From Rubrivivax sp. (GTDB lineage Bacteria > Pseudomonadota > Gammaproteobacteria > Burkholderiales > Burkholderiaceae_C): a DNA stretch of 64,000 nucleotides. The position numbers and the translations under genes are program-made. Each line of letters starts with the position of its first letter. Positions within the stretch are counted from its first letter, which is position 1. The notes beneath the pieces are model-generated. The model searched no databases, was not told where the DNA came from, and was given only the letters and a program-made list of their open reading frames with translations. Positions 49,235 through 60,308 of the stretch are shown piece after piece. The DNA lies in NCBI GenBank assembly GCA_030680415.1, contig JAUXVE010000059.1, forward strand, positions 1 through 64,000. The letters are read 5' to 3'.

Positions 49235-50482
49235 TCAAGCGCTGAGCCGGTTGCGCACGACGCGTCCGGCCTGCATGAGCATGCGGATGCCCTGTTCGGG
49301 ATCGGCGAGCATCTCGAGGCTTCGCATCGGATCGCCGTCGACCACCAGCAGGTCGGCCCAGGCGCCGGGCACGATCTGGCCGATGTGCGCTTCCTGGCGC
49401 ATCAGCCGGGCGGCGGTGATGGTCGCGCTCTGCAGCGCCTCCACCGGCGGCATGGCCGCGGTACGCAGCGCGAACTCGCCCGACTGGCGCGCGTGCATGT
49501 GGCCGAGCAGGTCGGTACCGAAGACCACCGGCACACCCTCGGCGCGCGCGATGCGCACCGCTTCGATGCCACGCGAGCGCACGCTGGCCAGCTTGTCCAT
49601 CATCACCGCGCTCCAGCCCAGGCGCTGCCCTTCGTCGGCCAGCGCGGCGTAGGTCGACAGCGTGGGCACCAGGTAGGCGCCGTGCTGCTTCATGACCCGG
49701 GCCGTGGCCTCGTCGATGAGGTTGCCGTGTTCGATGCTGCGCACGCCGGCCTGCACCGCCCGCGTCACGGCACGCGGCGAATAGGCATGCGCCAGCGCGT
49801 AGAGGTTGGCGGCCTGCGCCTCCTCTACCGCCGCACGCAGTTCATCGAGCGAGAACTGCGTGCCGTCGATGGGGTCGGTGGGGCTGCTGATGCCGCCGCC
49901 GGCCATGATCTTGATCTGGTTGGCACCGTGGCGCACCTGCTCGCGCACGGCGCGCCGCACTTCACCGACGCCGTCGGCGATGGCGCCGACGAGGCCGATG
50001 CCGGCACAGCTGCAGAACATGCCGCTGCCGCGCACGCCCTTGGGGCGCATGTCGGCATGGCCGCCGGTCTGCGAGATCGGGAAACCCGAGATGAACAGGC
50101 GCGGCCCTTCGTACAGGCCGCGGGCCACCGCCTCCTGCAGCCCGAAGTCGGCGCCCGCGGCGTCGCGCACGGTGGTGAAACCGCGCATCAGCATGCCGCG
50201 CATGATGTGGCTGCTTTGCGCGCCCACCAGCGACGGCGGCTGCAGCGCCAGGCCCACCAGGTCGGCCGAGGCGGCCACCACGTGGACATGGGCGTCGATG
50301 AGCCCCGGCAGCACGGCACGGCCGCCGGCGTCGATGAGCTCGGCATCGTCGACCTGCAGCGCCTGCTGGGTCACGGCGACGATACGCTCGCCTTCGATGA
50401 CGATGGTGCTGTGCGGCAAAAAGGTGCCGCTGGCGCTGTCGAACAGGCGCGCGTTGATGACCGCCTGGCGGCGGGGATTCAC
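49235..50482 (-). CDS. Metal-dependent amidohydrolase (imidazolonepropionase-like, M38 group)
   Basis: 415 residues from a GTG at 50482 (GGGG six bases upstream). Metal-site motifs: DAHVHVV (HxH), QIKIMAGGGISSP (Lys, possibly carbamylated), LYALAHAYSPRAV and SIEHGNLID (His ligands), and VVFGTDLLGHMH (Asp). The family hydrolyses cyclic amides, dipeptides or organophosphates, and the substrate cannot be deduced. It is the last gene of the etf/acyl-CoA dehydrogenase run, 34 bp after the nitronate monooxygenase-like gene. Confidence 0.85.
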   Translation of the reverse strand: MNPRRQAVINARLFDSASGTFLPHSTIVIEGERIVAVTQQALQVDDAELIDAGGRAVLPGLIDAHVHVVAASADLVGLALQPPSLVGAQSSHIMRGMLMRGFTTVRDAAGADFGLQEAVARGLYEGPRLFISGFPISQTGGHADMRPKGVRGSGMFCSCAGIGLVGAIADGVGEVRRAVREQVRHGANQIKIMAGGGISSPTDPIDGTQFSLDELRAAVEEAQAANLYALAHAYSPRAVTRAVQAGVRSIEHGNLIDEATARVMKQHGAYLVPTLSTYAALADEGQRLGWSAVMMDKLASVRSRGIEAVRIARAEGVPVVFGTDLLGHMHARQSGEFALRTAAMPPVEALQSATITAARLMRQEAHIGQIVPGAWADLLVVDGDPMRSLEMLADPEQGIRMLMQAGRVVRNRLSA

Positions 50483-50516
50483 CGCCGGCCCCGCTGGCCA
50501 GCCACGCCGCAGGTCT

Positions 50517-51509
50517 TCACAGGTCAGCGCAGCCCAGCCTGGCCAGCGAACGCATGGCCACCAGCCGCCGACACGCCGCCGACATCTCGGCACGCAGCTG
50601 CGCCACACGCTCGGCCACCGGCACGACGGACTTCACCGCGCCTATGCCCTGACCGCAGCCCCAGATGTCCTTCCAGGCCTTCTTCGAGCCCTCGCCGCCG
50701 CCGAAGTCCATCTTGCTGGGGTCGCTCTCGGGCAGGTGATCGGGGTCCAGGCCGGCATTGCGGATCGACGGCTTGAGATAGTTGCCGTGCACGCCCGTGA
50801 ACAGGCTGGAATAGACGATGTCGTCGCTGTTGCTGTCGACGATGCACTGCTTGTAGGCCTCGGACGCGCGCGCTTCGGTGGTCGCGATGAAGGCCGAACC
50901 GATGTAGGCGAAGTCTGCGCCCGCAGCCAGCGCGGCCAGCACCGACTCACCCGTGGCGATGGCGCCGGACAGCGCCAGCGGGCCGCTGAACCATTCCCGG
51001 ATCTCCTGCACGAGCGCGAACGGGCTCTTCACGCCGGCGTGGCCACCGGCGCCGGCGGCGACCGCGATCAGGCCATCGGCGCCCTTGTCGATGGCCTTGT
51101 GTGCGAAGTTGTTGTTGATGATGTCGTGCAGCACGACCCCGCCCCAGCCATGCACGGCGTCGAAGACATCCGTGCGTGCGCCCAGCGAGGTGATGACGAT
51201 CGGCACCTTGTGCCTGGCGCAGACGGCCATGTCCTGGTCGAGCCGGTCGTTGCTCTTGTGCACGATCTGGTTGATCGCGAAGGGCGCGGCCGGCGTGGCG
51301 GGGTGGTCGCGGTCCCAGGCCGCCAGCGCCTCGATGATTTCGGCCAGCCATTCGTCGAGCTGCGATGCCGGCCTGGCATTGAGCGCCGGCATCGAGCCGA
51401 CGATGCCGGCCTGGCACTGCTCGATGACGAGCCGGGGGTGGCTGATGATGAACATCGGCGCGCCGATGATGGGCAGCGGCACGCGCTGGAGAACGGGGGG
51501 CAGTGCCAT
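50517..51509 (-). CDS. Nitronate monooxygenase / enoyl-reductase-like flavoprotein
   Basis: 330 residues, a TIM-barrel FMN enzyme of the 2-nitropropane dioxygenase superfamily: LPIIGAPMFIISHPRLVIEQCQAGIVGSMPALNARP, then GLIAVAAGAGGHAG (flavin phosphate loop), LSGAIATGESVLAALAAGADFAYIGSAFI. It may oxidise nitronates or act on an acyl chain; members linked to fatty-acid operons are common. The ATG overlaps the stop of the acyl-CoA dehydrogenase by one base, so translation is coupled. Confidence 0.86.
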   Translation of the reverse strand: MALPPVLQRVPLPIIGAPMFIISHPRLVIEQCQAGIVGSMPALNARPASQLDEWLAEIIEALAAWDRDHPATPAAPFAINQIVHKSNDRLDQDMAVCARHKVPIVITSLGARTDVFDAVHGWGGVVLHDIINNNFAHKAIDKGADGLIAVAAGAGGHAGVKSPFALVQEIREWFSGPLALSGAIATGESVLAALAAGADFAYIGSAFIATTEARASEAYKQCIVDSNSDDIVYSSLFTGVHGNYLKPSIRNAGLDPDHLPESDPSKMDFGGGEGSKKAWKDIWGCGQGIGAVKSVVPVAERVAQLRAEMSAACRRLVAMRSLARLGCADL

Positions 51510-53299
51510 CAGAAAGCCTCCAGCGCCATGGCGGTGACGGACTCGGCGCCTTCGACGATGCTGTCGCGCAGGCCCGAGGTCTTGTTCAGGATATGGTCGG
51601 CGTAGAAACGCGCGGTGGCGATCTTGGCCTGCATGAAGGCGTCGTCGCTGCCCTCGGCCAGGCGGTCTTCGGCGACCATCAGCGCACGCGCCATCTGCCA
51701 GCCGGCGACCACCGTGCCGGCCAGCATCAGGTAGGGCACGCTGCCGGCGAAGACGGCGTTGGGGCTGGTCCTGTTGTGCCCGACGACAAAATCCACCACG
51801 TCCAGGAAAGCCTGCCGCGCCGTGGCCAGGCGGGCAGCCATGGCGCGGCAGGCAGCGCTGTCGCGAGCCCGCAGCTGGCCCTCGCAGGCTTCGATCTGGC
51901 CGGCGATGGCACGCGCCACCGCGCCGCCGTCGCGCGCCGTCTTGCGGCCCACCAGGTCGTTGGCCTGGATCGCCGTGGTGCCTTCGTAGATGGTCAGGAT
52001 CTTGGCGTCGCGCAGGTACTGCGCGGCGCCGGTCTCCTCGATGTAGCCCATGCCACCGTGCACCTGCACGCCCAGGCTGGCCACGTCCAGGCTCATCTCG
52101 GTGGCCAGGCCCTTGATCAAGGGCACCATGAATTCGTAGAAGGCCTGGTTCTGCTTGCGCACCTCGGCGTCCGGGTGCCCGTGAGCGGCGTCGTAGGACG
52201 CCGCAGCCACCAGGGCCATGGCACGGCAGCCCTCGGTGTGGGCGCGCATGGTCATCAGCATGCGTCGAATGTCGGGGTGGTGGAGGATGGGCGCGAGCGC
52301 GTTCAGCGAGCCATCGACCGGGCGGCCCTGCACGCGGTCGCGCGCGTACTGCACCGCCTTCTGGTAGGCCCGCTCGGCCAGCGCGATGCCCTGCACGCCG
52401 ACGCCGAAACGCGCCGCATTCATCATGATGAACATGTACTCCAGGCCGCGGTTTTCCTGGCCGACGAGGGTCGCCGTGGCGCCGCCATGGTCGCCGTACT
52501 GCAGCACGGCCGTGGGGCTGGCCTTGATGCCGAGCTTGTGCTCGATGCTCACGCAGTGCACGTCGTTGCGCTCACCCAGGCTGCCATCGGCGTTGACCAG
52601 CACCTTCGGGCAGATGAACAGCGAGATGCCCTTCACGCCCTCGGGCGCACCGCTCACGCGCGCGAGCACGAGGTGGACGATGTTCTCGGCCAGGTCGTGG
52701 TCACCGTAGGTGATGAAGACCTTGGTGCCGAAGAGCTTGTAGCTGCCGTCGGGCCGCGGTTCGGCACGCGTGCGCACCACCGACAGGTCGCTGCCGGCCT
52801 GCGACTCGGTGAGATTCATCGAACCGGTCCACGAGCCGTCGATCATCTTCGGGATGTAGGTCGCCTGCTGCTCGTGCGAGCCGGCAGTGAGCAGCGCCTC
52901 GATGGCGCCGTCGGTGAGCAGCGGGCACAGCGCGAAGCTGATGCTGGCACTGTTGACCATCTCGCTGCAGGCGGCGTGGATCAGCTTGGGCAGACCCTGG
53001 CCGCCGAAGTCGGCCGGGTGCTGCAGGCCCTGCCAGCCACCGTCTGCAAACTGCCGGAAGGCGGCCTTGAAGCCGGCCGTCGTGTGGACCTGGCCGTCCC
53101 GGAACGTGGACGGGTTCTTGTCGCTGTCCGCGTTCAAGGGCGCGACCACGCCTTCATTGAACCTGGCGCATTCGTCCAGCACCGCCGCTGCGGTGTCGTA
53201 GCCGGCGTCTTCGTAACCGGGCCACTGCGCGATGGCGTCGATGCCGGCGAGTTCCTTCATCACGAACAGCATGTCCTTGACGGGGGCGCGATAGGTCAT
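51509..53299 (-). CDS. Acyl-CoA dehydrogenase, long (DmdC/AcdA-like) form
   Basis: 596 residues. After a family-specific N-terminus (MTYRAPVKDMLFVMKELAGI) come the acyl-CoA dehydrogenase domains: GWQGLQHPADFGGQGLP, WTGSMNLTESQAGSDLSVVRT, ISLFICPK and a C-terminal FAD domain with QVHGGMGYIEETGAAQYLRDAKILTIYEGTTAIQANDLVGRK, where the Glu of YEGT is the expected base. The ~130-residue extra C-terminal part is typical of the DmdC-like branch. The substrate is unknown. AGGAGA is six bases before the ATG. It donates electrons to the ETF encoded just upstream. Confidence 0.92.
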   Translation of the reverse strand: MTYRAPVKDMLFVMKELAGIDAIAQWPGYEDAGYDTAAAVLDECARFNEGVVAPLNADSDKNPSTFRDGQVHTTAGFKAAFRQFADGGWQGLQHPADFGGQGLPKLIHAACSEMVNSASISFALCPLLTDGAIEALLTAGSHEQQATYIPKMIDGSWTGSMNLTESQAGSDLSVVRTRAEPRPDGSYKLFGTKVFITYGDHDLAENIVHLVLARVSGAPEGVKGISLFICPKVLVNADGSLGERNDVHCVSIEHKLGIKASPTAVLQYGDHGGATATLVGQENRGLEYMFIMMNAARFGVGVQGIALAERAYQKAVQYARDRVQGRPVDGSLNALAPILHHPDIRRMLMTMRAHTEGCRAMALVAAASYDAAHGHPDAEVRKQNQAFYEFMVPLIKGLATEMSLDVASLGVQVHGGMGYIEETGAAQYLRDAKILTIYEGTTAIQANDLVGRKTARDGGAVARAIAGQIEACEGQLRARDSAACRAMAARLATARQAFLDVVDFVVGHNRTSPNAVFAGSVPYLMLAGTVVAGWQMARALMVAEDRLAEGSDDAFMQAKIATARFYADHILNKTSGLRDSIVEGAESVTAMALEAF

Positions 53300-53358
53300 G
53301 GCAGGTCTCCTGATGCGACAAGGGCGCCACAACGGCGCCCTCCGGGGTGGCGTTCAGC

Positions 53359-54291
53359 TCAGAGGCTGGCGGTCAGCTCGGGCACCGCGGTGAAGAGGTC
53401 GGCTTCCAGCCCGTAGTCGGCGACGCTGAAGATCGGCGCCTCGGCGTCCTTGTTGATGGCCACGATGACCTTGCTGTCCTTCATGCCGGCCAGGTGCTGG
53501 ATGGCGCCGCTGATGCCCACCGCGAAGTACAGCTGCGGCGCCACGATCTTGCCGGTCTGGCCGACCTGCCAGTCGTTGGGTGCATAGCCGGCGTCGACCG
53601 CGGCACGGCTGGCGCCCAGGGCGGCACCGAGCTTGTCGGCCAGCGGCATCAGCAGATCGTTGAACTTGTCACTCGAGCCCAGCGCGCGGCCGCCGCTGAC
53701 GATGACCTTGGCCGCGGTGAGTTCGGGCCGGTCGAGCTTGGCGATCTCGCTGCCCAGGAAGCTCGAGATGCCGGCGTCGGCCACCGCCGCCAGGCTTTCC
53801 ACCGCTGCGCTGCCACCCGTGGCAACAGCGGCGTCGAAGCCGGTGGTGCGCACGGTGATGACCTTGACGGCATCCAGGCTCTGCACGGTGGCGATGGCAT
53901 TGCCGGCGTAGATCGGGCGCTCGAAGGTGTCGGCCGCGATGACCTTCATGGCGTCGCTGATCTGCGCCACGTCGAGCAGCGCGGCCACGCGCGGCGCCAC
54001 GTTCTTGCCGCTGGCAGTGGCCGGGAACAGCAGGTGCGTGTAGCCCTGGGCGATGGCCACCACCTGCGCCGCCAGGTTCTCGGCCACACCGTGGTTCAGG
54101 CCCGCGGCGTCGGCGTGCAGCACCTTGGCCACGCCGGTGATCTGCGCCGCGGCCTGGGCCGCGGCGGCGGCGTCGGCACCGGCCACCAGCACGTGCACGT
54201 CGCCGCCGCATTGCAGCGCCGCCGTGACCGTGTTCAGTGTCGCGCCCTTGATCGTGTCGTTGTCGTGTTCGGCAATGACGAGTGCGGTCAT
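53359..54291 (-). CDS. etfA: Electron transfer flavoprotein, alpha subunit
   Basis: 310 residues from the ATG at 54291. N-terminal [25 protein letters not shown], and the C-terminal FAD-binding region with [42 protein letters not shown], and [25 protein letters not shown]. It carries the FAD that takes electrons from acyl-CoA dehydrogenases to ETF:quinone oxidoreductase. It starts two bases after the etfB stop, so the subunits are co-translated. Confidence 0.95.
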   Translation of the reverse strand: MTALVIAEHDNDTIKGATLNTVTAALQCGGDVHVLVAGADAAAAAQAAAQITGVAKVLHADAAGLNHGVAENLAAQVVAIAQGYTHLLFPATASGKNVAPRVAALLDVAQISDAMKVIAADTFERPIYAGNAIATVQSLDAVKVITVRTTGFDAAVATGGSAAVESLAAVADAGISSFLGSEIAKLDRPELTAAKVIVSGGRALGSSDKFNDLLMPLADKLGAALGASRAAVDAGYAPNDWQVGQTGKIVAPQLYFAVGISGAIQHLAGMKDSKVIVAINKDAEAPIFSVADYGLEADLFTAVPELTASL

Positions 54292-54293
54292 GG

Positions 54294-55043
54294 TCAGATC
54301 ACCTTCGCTTCGTTCTTGAGTTTGGCCACCAGCGTGGCCACGTCGGGCACCTTGACGCCGGCGCCGCGCTTGGGCGGCTCGACGACCTTCAGCGTCTTGA
54401 TGCGCGGCGTCACGTCGACGCCCAGATCGGCCGGCTTGAGCACCTCGAGCGGCTTCTTCTTGGCCTTCATGATATTGGGCAGCGTCACGTAGCGCGGCTC
54501 GTTCAGGCGCAGGTCGGTCGTCACGACGGCCGGCAGCTTGAGCCTGAGCGTCTCCACGCCGCCGTCGACTTCGCGCGTGATGTTCGCGTGGCCGTCGGCG
54601 ACTTCGACCTTGGACGCGAAGGTGCCCTGGGGCATGCCGGCCAGCGCAGCCAGCATCTGGCCGGTCTGACTGCAATCGTCGTCGATGGCCTGCTTGCCCA
54701 GGATCACCAGGCCCGGCTGCTCCTTGTCGACCAGCGCCTTCAGCAGCTTGGCCACCGCCAGCGGCTGCAGTTCGTCGGCGCATTCGACGAGGATGGCGCG
54801 GTCGGCACCGATGGCCATCGCCGTGCGCAGCGTTTCCTGGCACTGCGTGACGCCGCAGGACACGGCCACGATCTCGGTGACCACGCCCTTCTCCTTCAGC
54901 CGCACGGCCTCTTCGACGGCAATCTCGTCGAAGGGGTTCATGCTCATCTTGACATTGGCGATGTCCACCCCACTGCCGTCGCTCTTGACGCGCACCTTGA
55001 CGTTGTAGTCGACCACCCGCTTGACGGGAACCAGCACCTTCAT
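54294..55043 (-). CDS. etfB: Electron transfer flavoprotein, beta subunit
   Basis: 249 residues starting [20 protein letters not shown], the standard EtfB N-terminus. [19 protein letters not shown] and [29 protein letters not shown] form the AMP/NAD site and the docking loop region. AGGAG lies eight bases before the ATG. It is the first gene of etfB-etfA-acyl-CoA dehydrogenase-NMO-amidohydrolase. A palindromic operator lies 89-110 bp upstream, and TAGAAT on minus (55089-55094) is a possible -10. Confidence 0.96.
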   Translation of the reverse strand: MKVLVPVKRVVDYNVKVRVKSDGSGVDIANVKMSMNPFDEIAVEEAVRLKEKGVVTEIVAVSCGVTQCQETLRTAMAIGADRAILVECADELQPLAVAKLLKALVDKEQPGLVILGKQAIDDDCSQTGQMLAALAGMPQGTFASKVEVADGHANITREVDGGVETLRLKLPAVVTTDLRLNEPRYVTLPNIMKAKKKPLEVLKPADLGVDVTPRIKTLKVVEPPKRGAGVKVPDVATLVAKLKNEAKVI

Positions 55044-55131
55044 GAGTGACGCTCCTGGGCTCTTGTTGACGTTGATGTGATGACGGTGATTCTAGGCGTC
55101 GGCGCCTGTCGGCTGGCGGCGCGCGGCAAGA

Positions 55132-55153
55132 AAATAGAACGATCGTACTATTT
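55132..55153. promoter_or_regulatory. Near-perfect 22-bp palindrome, probable TetR-type operator of the etf operon
   Basis: Two 11-bp halves around the centre ACGATCGT (55139-55146), 10 of 11 pairs complementary; outer arms AAATAG and CTATTT. It is AT-rich in a GC-rich neighbourhood and lies upstream of etfB at the end of the transporter gene. The shape fits the operators of TetR-family regulators of fatty-acid catabolism. The regulator gene is not in the window. Confidence 0.68.
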
Positions 55154-56451
55154 CAGCCGGCCGGTCTCGCCGCGGCACTGCCGCGGGCGACGTCGACACG
55201 GCGCAGGACCACCAGCCCGGCCAGGAAGAACAGCCCTGTCGACAGGATCGCGAGGCGGTGGTTGCCGCCGCTCAGCACCGTCACCAGGCCGTAGGTGATG
55301 GGGCCGACGATCGCCGACAGTCGCACCGCGAAGGTCCACAGCCCGTAGAACTCGGCCAGGCGGTCGGCCGGCGCAAACAGCCCGGCCATCGCGCGACCGG
55401 CCGACTGGCTGCTGCCCATGCACAGCCCTGCCAGCAGCGCGGCCACCCAGAATACCGCCGGCGTGGTGGCCACCACCGCCAGCAACGTCATCACGACCCA
55501 GCCCCACAGCGTGACGGCCAGGGCGGGCCGGTGGCCGATGCGGTCCTGCCAATAGCCAAAGGCGAAGGCGCCCAGCGCCGAGGCGATGTTGACCAGGAAG
55601 ATCAGCGTCATGGTCTCGGTCTGCTTGAAACCCAGCACCTGCTCGGCATAGACCGCCGCCAGCGCGATGACCACCGCGATGCCGGCCTGGTAGAACACCG
55701 CGCAAAGCAGCAGCCAGCTGAAGTCCTGGTAGCGACGCGCCTCATGCCAGGTCTGCGCCAGGCGCTGCAGCGACTCGGCGACGCCAGCGCGCGCAACGCC
55801 GGGCTGCGGCACGGCACGTTCCTTCAGCAGCACGAAAGTGCCGATCGACGCCAGCGCATAGACACCGGCGGTGATGAGCATCGTCACCGGGACGAACTGC
55901 TGCGCCGTCATGCCCTGCCCTTGCGCCCAGATCACGTAACCCAGGCTCAGGCCCAGCGTGAGCATGCCGCCGAAATAGCCGAAGCTCCAGCCCCATCCCG
56001 AGACACGGCCGATGGCTTCGCGTCGCGCCAGTTCGGGCAGGAAGGCCGCGGTCAGCGATTCGCCATAGGAATAGAACACGTTGGACAGCACGATGGCCGC
56101 CACCGCCAGCCCCAAGTCGCCCGGCCCGACCTCGGCCAGCCACGCCGTGGCGCCCACGCAGCCGGCGGTGCTGAGAAGCAGCAGGCGCTTCTTGGCGGCG
56201 CGCAGGTCGGCGTAGGCGCCCAGCGCCGGCATCGTGAACATCACGATCAGGTTCGACAGGCCCAGGGCCAGCGTCCACGCCAGCGTGCCCCAGGCCGCAC
56301 CGCCGGCCACCACGCCCACGAAGTAGGCGTTGAACACCGCCGTCAACACGACCGTGGTGTAGCCCGAGTTGGCGAAGTCGTACAACGCCCAGCCGAAGAT
56401 CTCGCGCCTTCTGACGCCCGGATTGAGTGAGCTATGGGCGATCTGCGGCAT
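55153..56451 (-). CDS. UMF1/Atg22-like MFS transporter
   Basis: 432 residues with about 12 hydrophobic helices. The N-terminus REIFGWALYDFANSGYTTVVLTAVFNAYFV is the signature of the UMF1 (vacuole effluxer Atg22-like) branch of the major facilitator superfamily. LGAYADLRAAKKRLLLL is the cytosolic A-motif loop. It sits in the inner membrane and the substrate is unknown. It is encoded on the minus strand 109 bp upstream of etfB, with the palindromic operator touching its stop codon. Confidence 0.87.
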   Translation of the reverse strand: MPQIAHSSLNPGVRRREIFGWALYDFANSGYTTVVLTAVFNAYFVGVVAGGAAWGTLAWTLALGLSNLIVMFTMPALGAYADLRAAKKRLLLLSTAGCVGATAWLAEVGPGDLGLAVAAIVLSNVFYSYGESLTAAFLPELARREAIGRVSGWGWSFGYFGGMLTLGLSLGYVIWAQGQGMTAQQFVPVTMLITAGVYALASIGTFVLLKERAVPQPGVARAGVAESLQRLAQTWHEARRYQDFSWLLLCAVFYQAGIAVVIALAAVYAEQVLGFKQTETMTLIFLVNIASALGAFAFGYWQDRIGHRPALAVTLWGWVVMTLLAVVATTPAVFWVAALLAGLCMGSSQSAGRAMAGLFAPADRLAEFYGLWTFAVRLSAIVGPITYGLVTVLSGGNHRLAILSTGLFFLAGLVVLRRVDVARGSAAARPAG

Positions 56452-56478
56452 GCGGGCGTCCTCGCGGGGTGGCGGCTG

Positions 56479-56558
56479 TGGTGCGGCGCGGGGTTCGAAC
56501 CCGCATGCCCCTTGAGAGGGCCGCGGATTTTGAGTAGCGGTCCACCACTAAACAGCAC
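56479..56558 (-). pseudogene. Degenerate tRNA-like sequence: 3' half of a Leu(CAA)-type tRNA
   Basis: On the minus strand the segment from the anticodon loop ACTCAAAATCC through a class II variable arm (CCCT-CTCA-AGGG), a perfect T-arm (GCGGG-TTCGAAC-CCCGC) and a terminal CCA is convincing. The 3' acceptor strand is two bases short. The 5' half does not pair properly: the left anticodon stem is CGCTA instead of GCGGA and the D-loop is only six bases. A weak acceptor pairing GTGC/GCAC remains. A remnant or an attachment-site scar is the best explanation. Confidence 0.55.
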
Positions 56559-56603
56559 AAGACAACTTCGCGTCAACTACCCGTCTTCATAGGTGAAATG
56601 GCG

Positions 56604-56634
56604 CAGCGGAGTATTGATCCGCTGTTGTTTTGTG
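56604..56634 (+). terminator. Hairpin with T-rich tail
   Basis: CAGCGGA (56604-56610) pairs with TCCGCTG (56618-56624), loop GTATTGA, followed by TTGTTTTGTG. It has the form of an intrinsic terminator on the plus strand, yet no plus-strand gene ends here. It may belong to sequence lost next to the tRNA remnant. Confidence 0.45.
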
Positions 56635-56694
56635 CTGCTCTGCGGTGGCCTGCTACGCACCGGTTACGCACCAGCCTATCATGTCCGCCAGCGT

Positions 56695-56779
56695 GCGCGG
56701 GTGACGGAATCGGTAGACGTAGCGGGCTTAAAACCCGCAGCCGCAAGGCATACGGGTTCGAGTCCCGTCCCGCGCACCA
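56695..56779 (+). tRNA. tRNA-Leu (anticodon TAA)
   Basis: 85 nt with encoded CCA. Acceptor GCGCGGG/CCCGCGC; anticodon stem GCGGG/CCCGC with loop CTTAAAA, anticodon TAA. Long variable arm; T-loop TTCGAGT. It is oriented away from the flanking minus-strand genes. A weak -10-like TATCAT lies at 56677-56682. Confidence 0.97.
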
Positions 56780-56910
56780 CAACAGCCGGTCTTCCCCACC
56801 GCCGCCGTGGCTGCCCTACAGCCGCCGATCACCAGCACGGTGGTGCCCACACACGTAGCGCAGGCGTGAAAAAGCCCGCACGCGGCGGGCGTCATGATCG
56901 TGGTGACTGG

Positions 56911-57054
56911 TTAAGGGTTCTTGTCGATCACATCATGCTCATCGCACAGCCGAAAATACGCCGTTCCATCTTCCAGGGTGAAGCTGGCCTTGTGGCTGTC
57001 ATCCTTGGTGACGTGCATCGCCCAGACGTTGACTTTGTGCCCTGAGCGCTCCAT
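56911..57054 (-). CDS. Small hypothetical protein
   Basis: 47 residues from the ATG at 57054 (GAAGG eight bases upstream), or 73 from 57132. The sequence MERSGHKVNVWAMHVTKDDS followed by FTLEDGTAYFRLCDEHDVID is ordinary in composition and could fold into a small beta-rich domain. GC content here is lower than in neighbouring core genes. There are no recognisable motifs. It could be real or a chance frame in a gene-poor tRNA region. Confidence 0.33.
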   Translation of the reverse strand: MERSGHKVNVWAMHVTKDDSHKASFTLEDGTAYFRLCDEHDVIDKNP

Positions 57055-57132
57055 GGCCGGCACCTTCTTGTTTGTCAATTGGTGCAGGTGCAGAGCGCGT
57101 GGTGGGGTGTCCAGTTCGGCCAATAGCAGCAA

Positions 57133-57428
57133 ACGCGCAGTGCGTCACGCACCTCGATCTGCAGGGCGGGGCTTAGCCGCTTGAACGTGCGCATGAATGT
57201 TGCGCCCGTGCAGTCCACGCCACGGACGACACGCCCCTCGATCATTGAGCGTGTTCGGCAGCGTCCAAGTGTGCGTCGAGCTCGTCGGCAGTATGGGCGG
57301 GCCGGCGTGCGCGGTTCATGGCGCTCACATTGGCGTCGTTGCGCTCAAATCGCGCAAGCGTTCCGTTCAAGACGTCTCCGGGCCGTGGCCGAAGCTCGGG
57401 CGATTATGGGTGCGGCGCACAGACAGCA
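57133..57428. other. Gene-poor stretch between tRNA-Leu(TAA) and tRNA-Cys
   Basis: Open frames exist in both directions but none shows a credible start, motif or composition. No repeat longer than chance was seen. Together with the tRNA remnant this suggests decayed or foreign sequence, but that is inference. Confidence 0.35.
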
Positions 57429-57450
57429 AGGGCCCCACGATGGGAGCCCT
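57429..57450 (-). terminator. Hairpin after the Gly-Cys tRNA pair
   Basis: AGGGC-CCCA pairs with TGGG-(A)-GCCCT, nine pairs with one bulged base and a CGA loop. It lies 11 bp past the tRNA-Cys 3' end on the minus strand. The T-rich tail is weak (TGCTGTCT). Confidence 0.5.
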
Positions 57451-57460
57451 GTGTCGGATC

Positions 57461-57534
57461 TGGAGGCGCGATCCGGAGTCGAACCGGACTGGACGGATTT
57501 GCAATCCGTTGCATAACCGCTTTGCTATCGCGCC
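57461..57534 (-). tRNA. tRNA-Cys (anticodon GCA)
   Basis: 74 nt with encoded CCA. Acceptor GGCGCGA/TCGCGCC; anticodon arm ACGGA-TTGCAAA-TCCGT, anticodon GCA. It is transcribed after tRNA-Gly on the same strand. Confidence 0.97.
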
Positions 57535-57557
57535 ATCGGATCCATGCTACCAAAACG

Positions 57558-57579
57558 AAGGGAAGCCGAGGCTTCCCTT
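57558..57579 (-). terminator. Perfect hairpin in the Gly-Cys tRNA spacer
   Basis: Ten-pair perfect arms AAGGGAAGCC and GGCTTCCCTT, with two central bases; on the minus strand it is followed by CGTTTT. It could partially terminate after tRNA-Gly or guide RNA processing between the two tRNAs. Confidence 0.6.
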
Positions 57580-57592
57580 GTCATGAGGATTC

Positions 57593-57668
<76 letters not shown>

Positions 57669-57707
57669 GTCGCCTCGACTCTGCTTTTGTGCATCGTCGA
57701 GCCAAAA

Positions 57708-57737
57708 ATTATACGATCTTTTTCAGACTGCCTGCAA
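57708..57737 (-). promoter_or_regulatory. Promoter of the tRNA-Gly/tRNA-Cys unit
   Basis: On the minus strand TTGCAG (57732-57737), an 18-bp spacer and a consensus TATAAT (57708-57713), 40 bp before the tRNA-Gly 5' end. It lies in the gap after lon. Confidence 0.75.
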
Positions 57738-57790
57738 GACTTGGGGCGGCGGCCAAGGCGCGTCAGGCCTCGTTCGTCGCCCCCGGGTCC

Positions 57791-60223
<2,433 letters not shown>

Positions 60224-60308
60224 TGAAGACCTCTCTTTCTCAGGCCCATCTGGGGCCCGAGAGGGGAATTGCAAGCCGCGCGCCCGGCGAGGCCGGGCCG
60301 CGGGTGTC

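Noticed and set aside
47468..50776. 1102-residue plus-strand frame over the binding protein and amidohydrolase
   Set aside because: It runs out of frame through one real plus-strand gene and antisense to another; composition is shadow-like.
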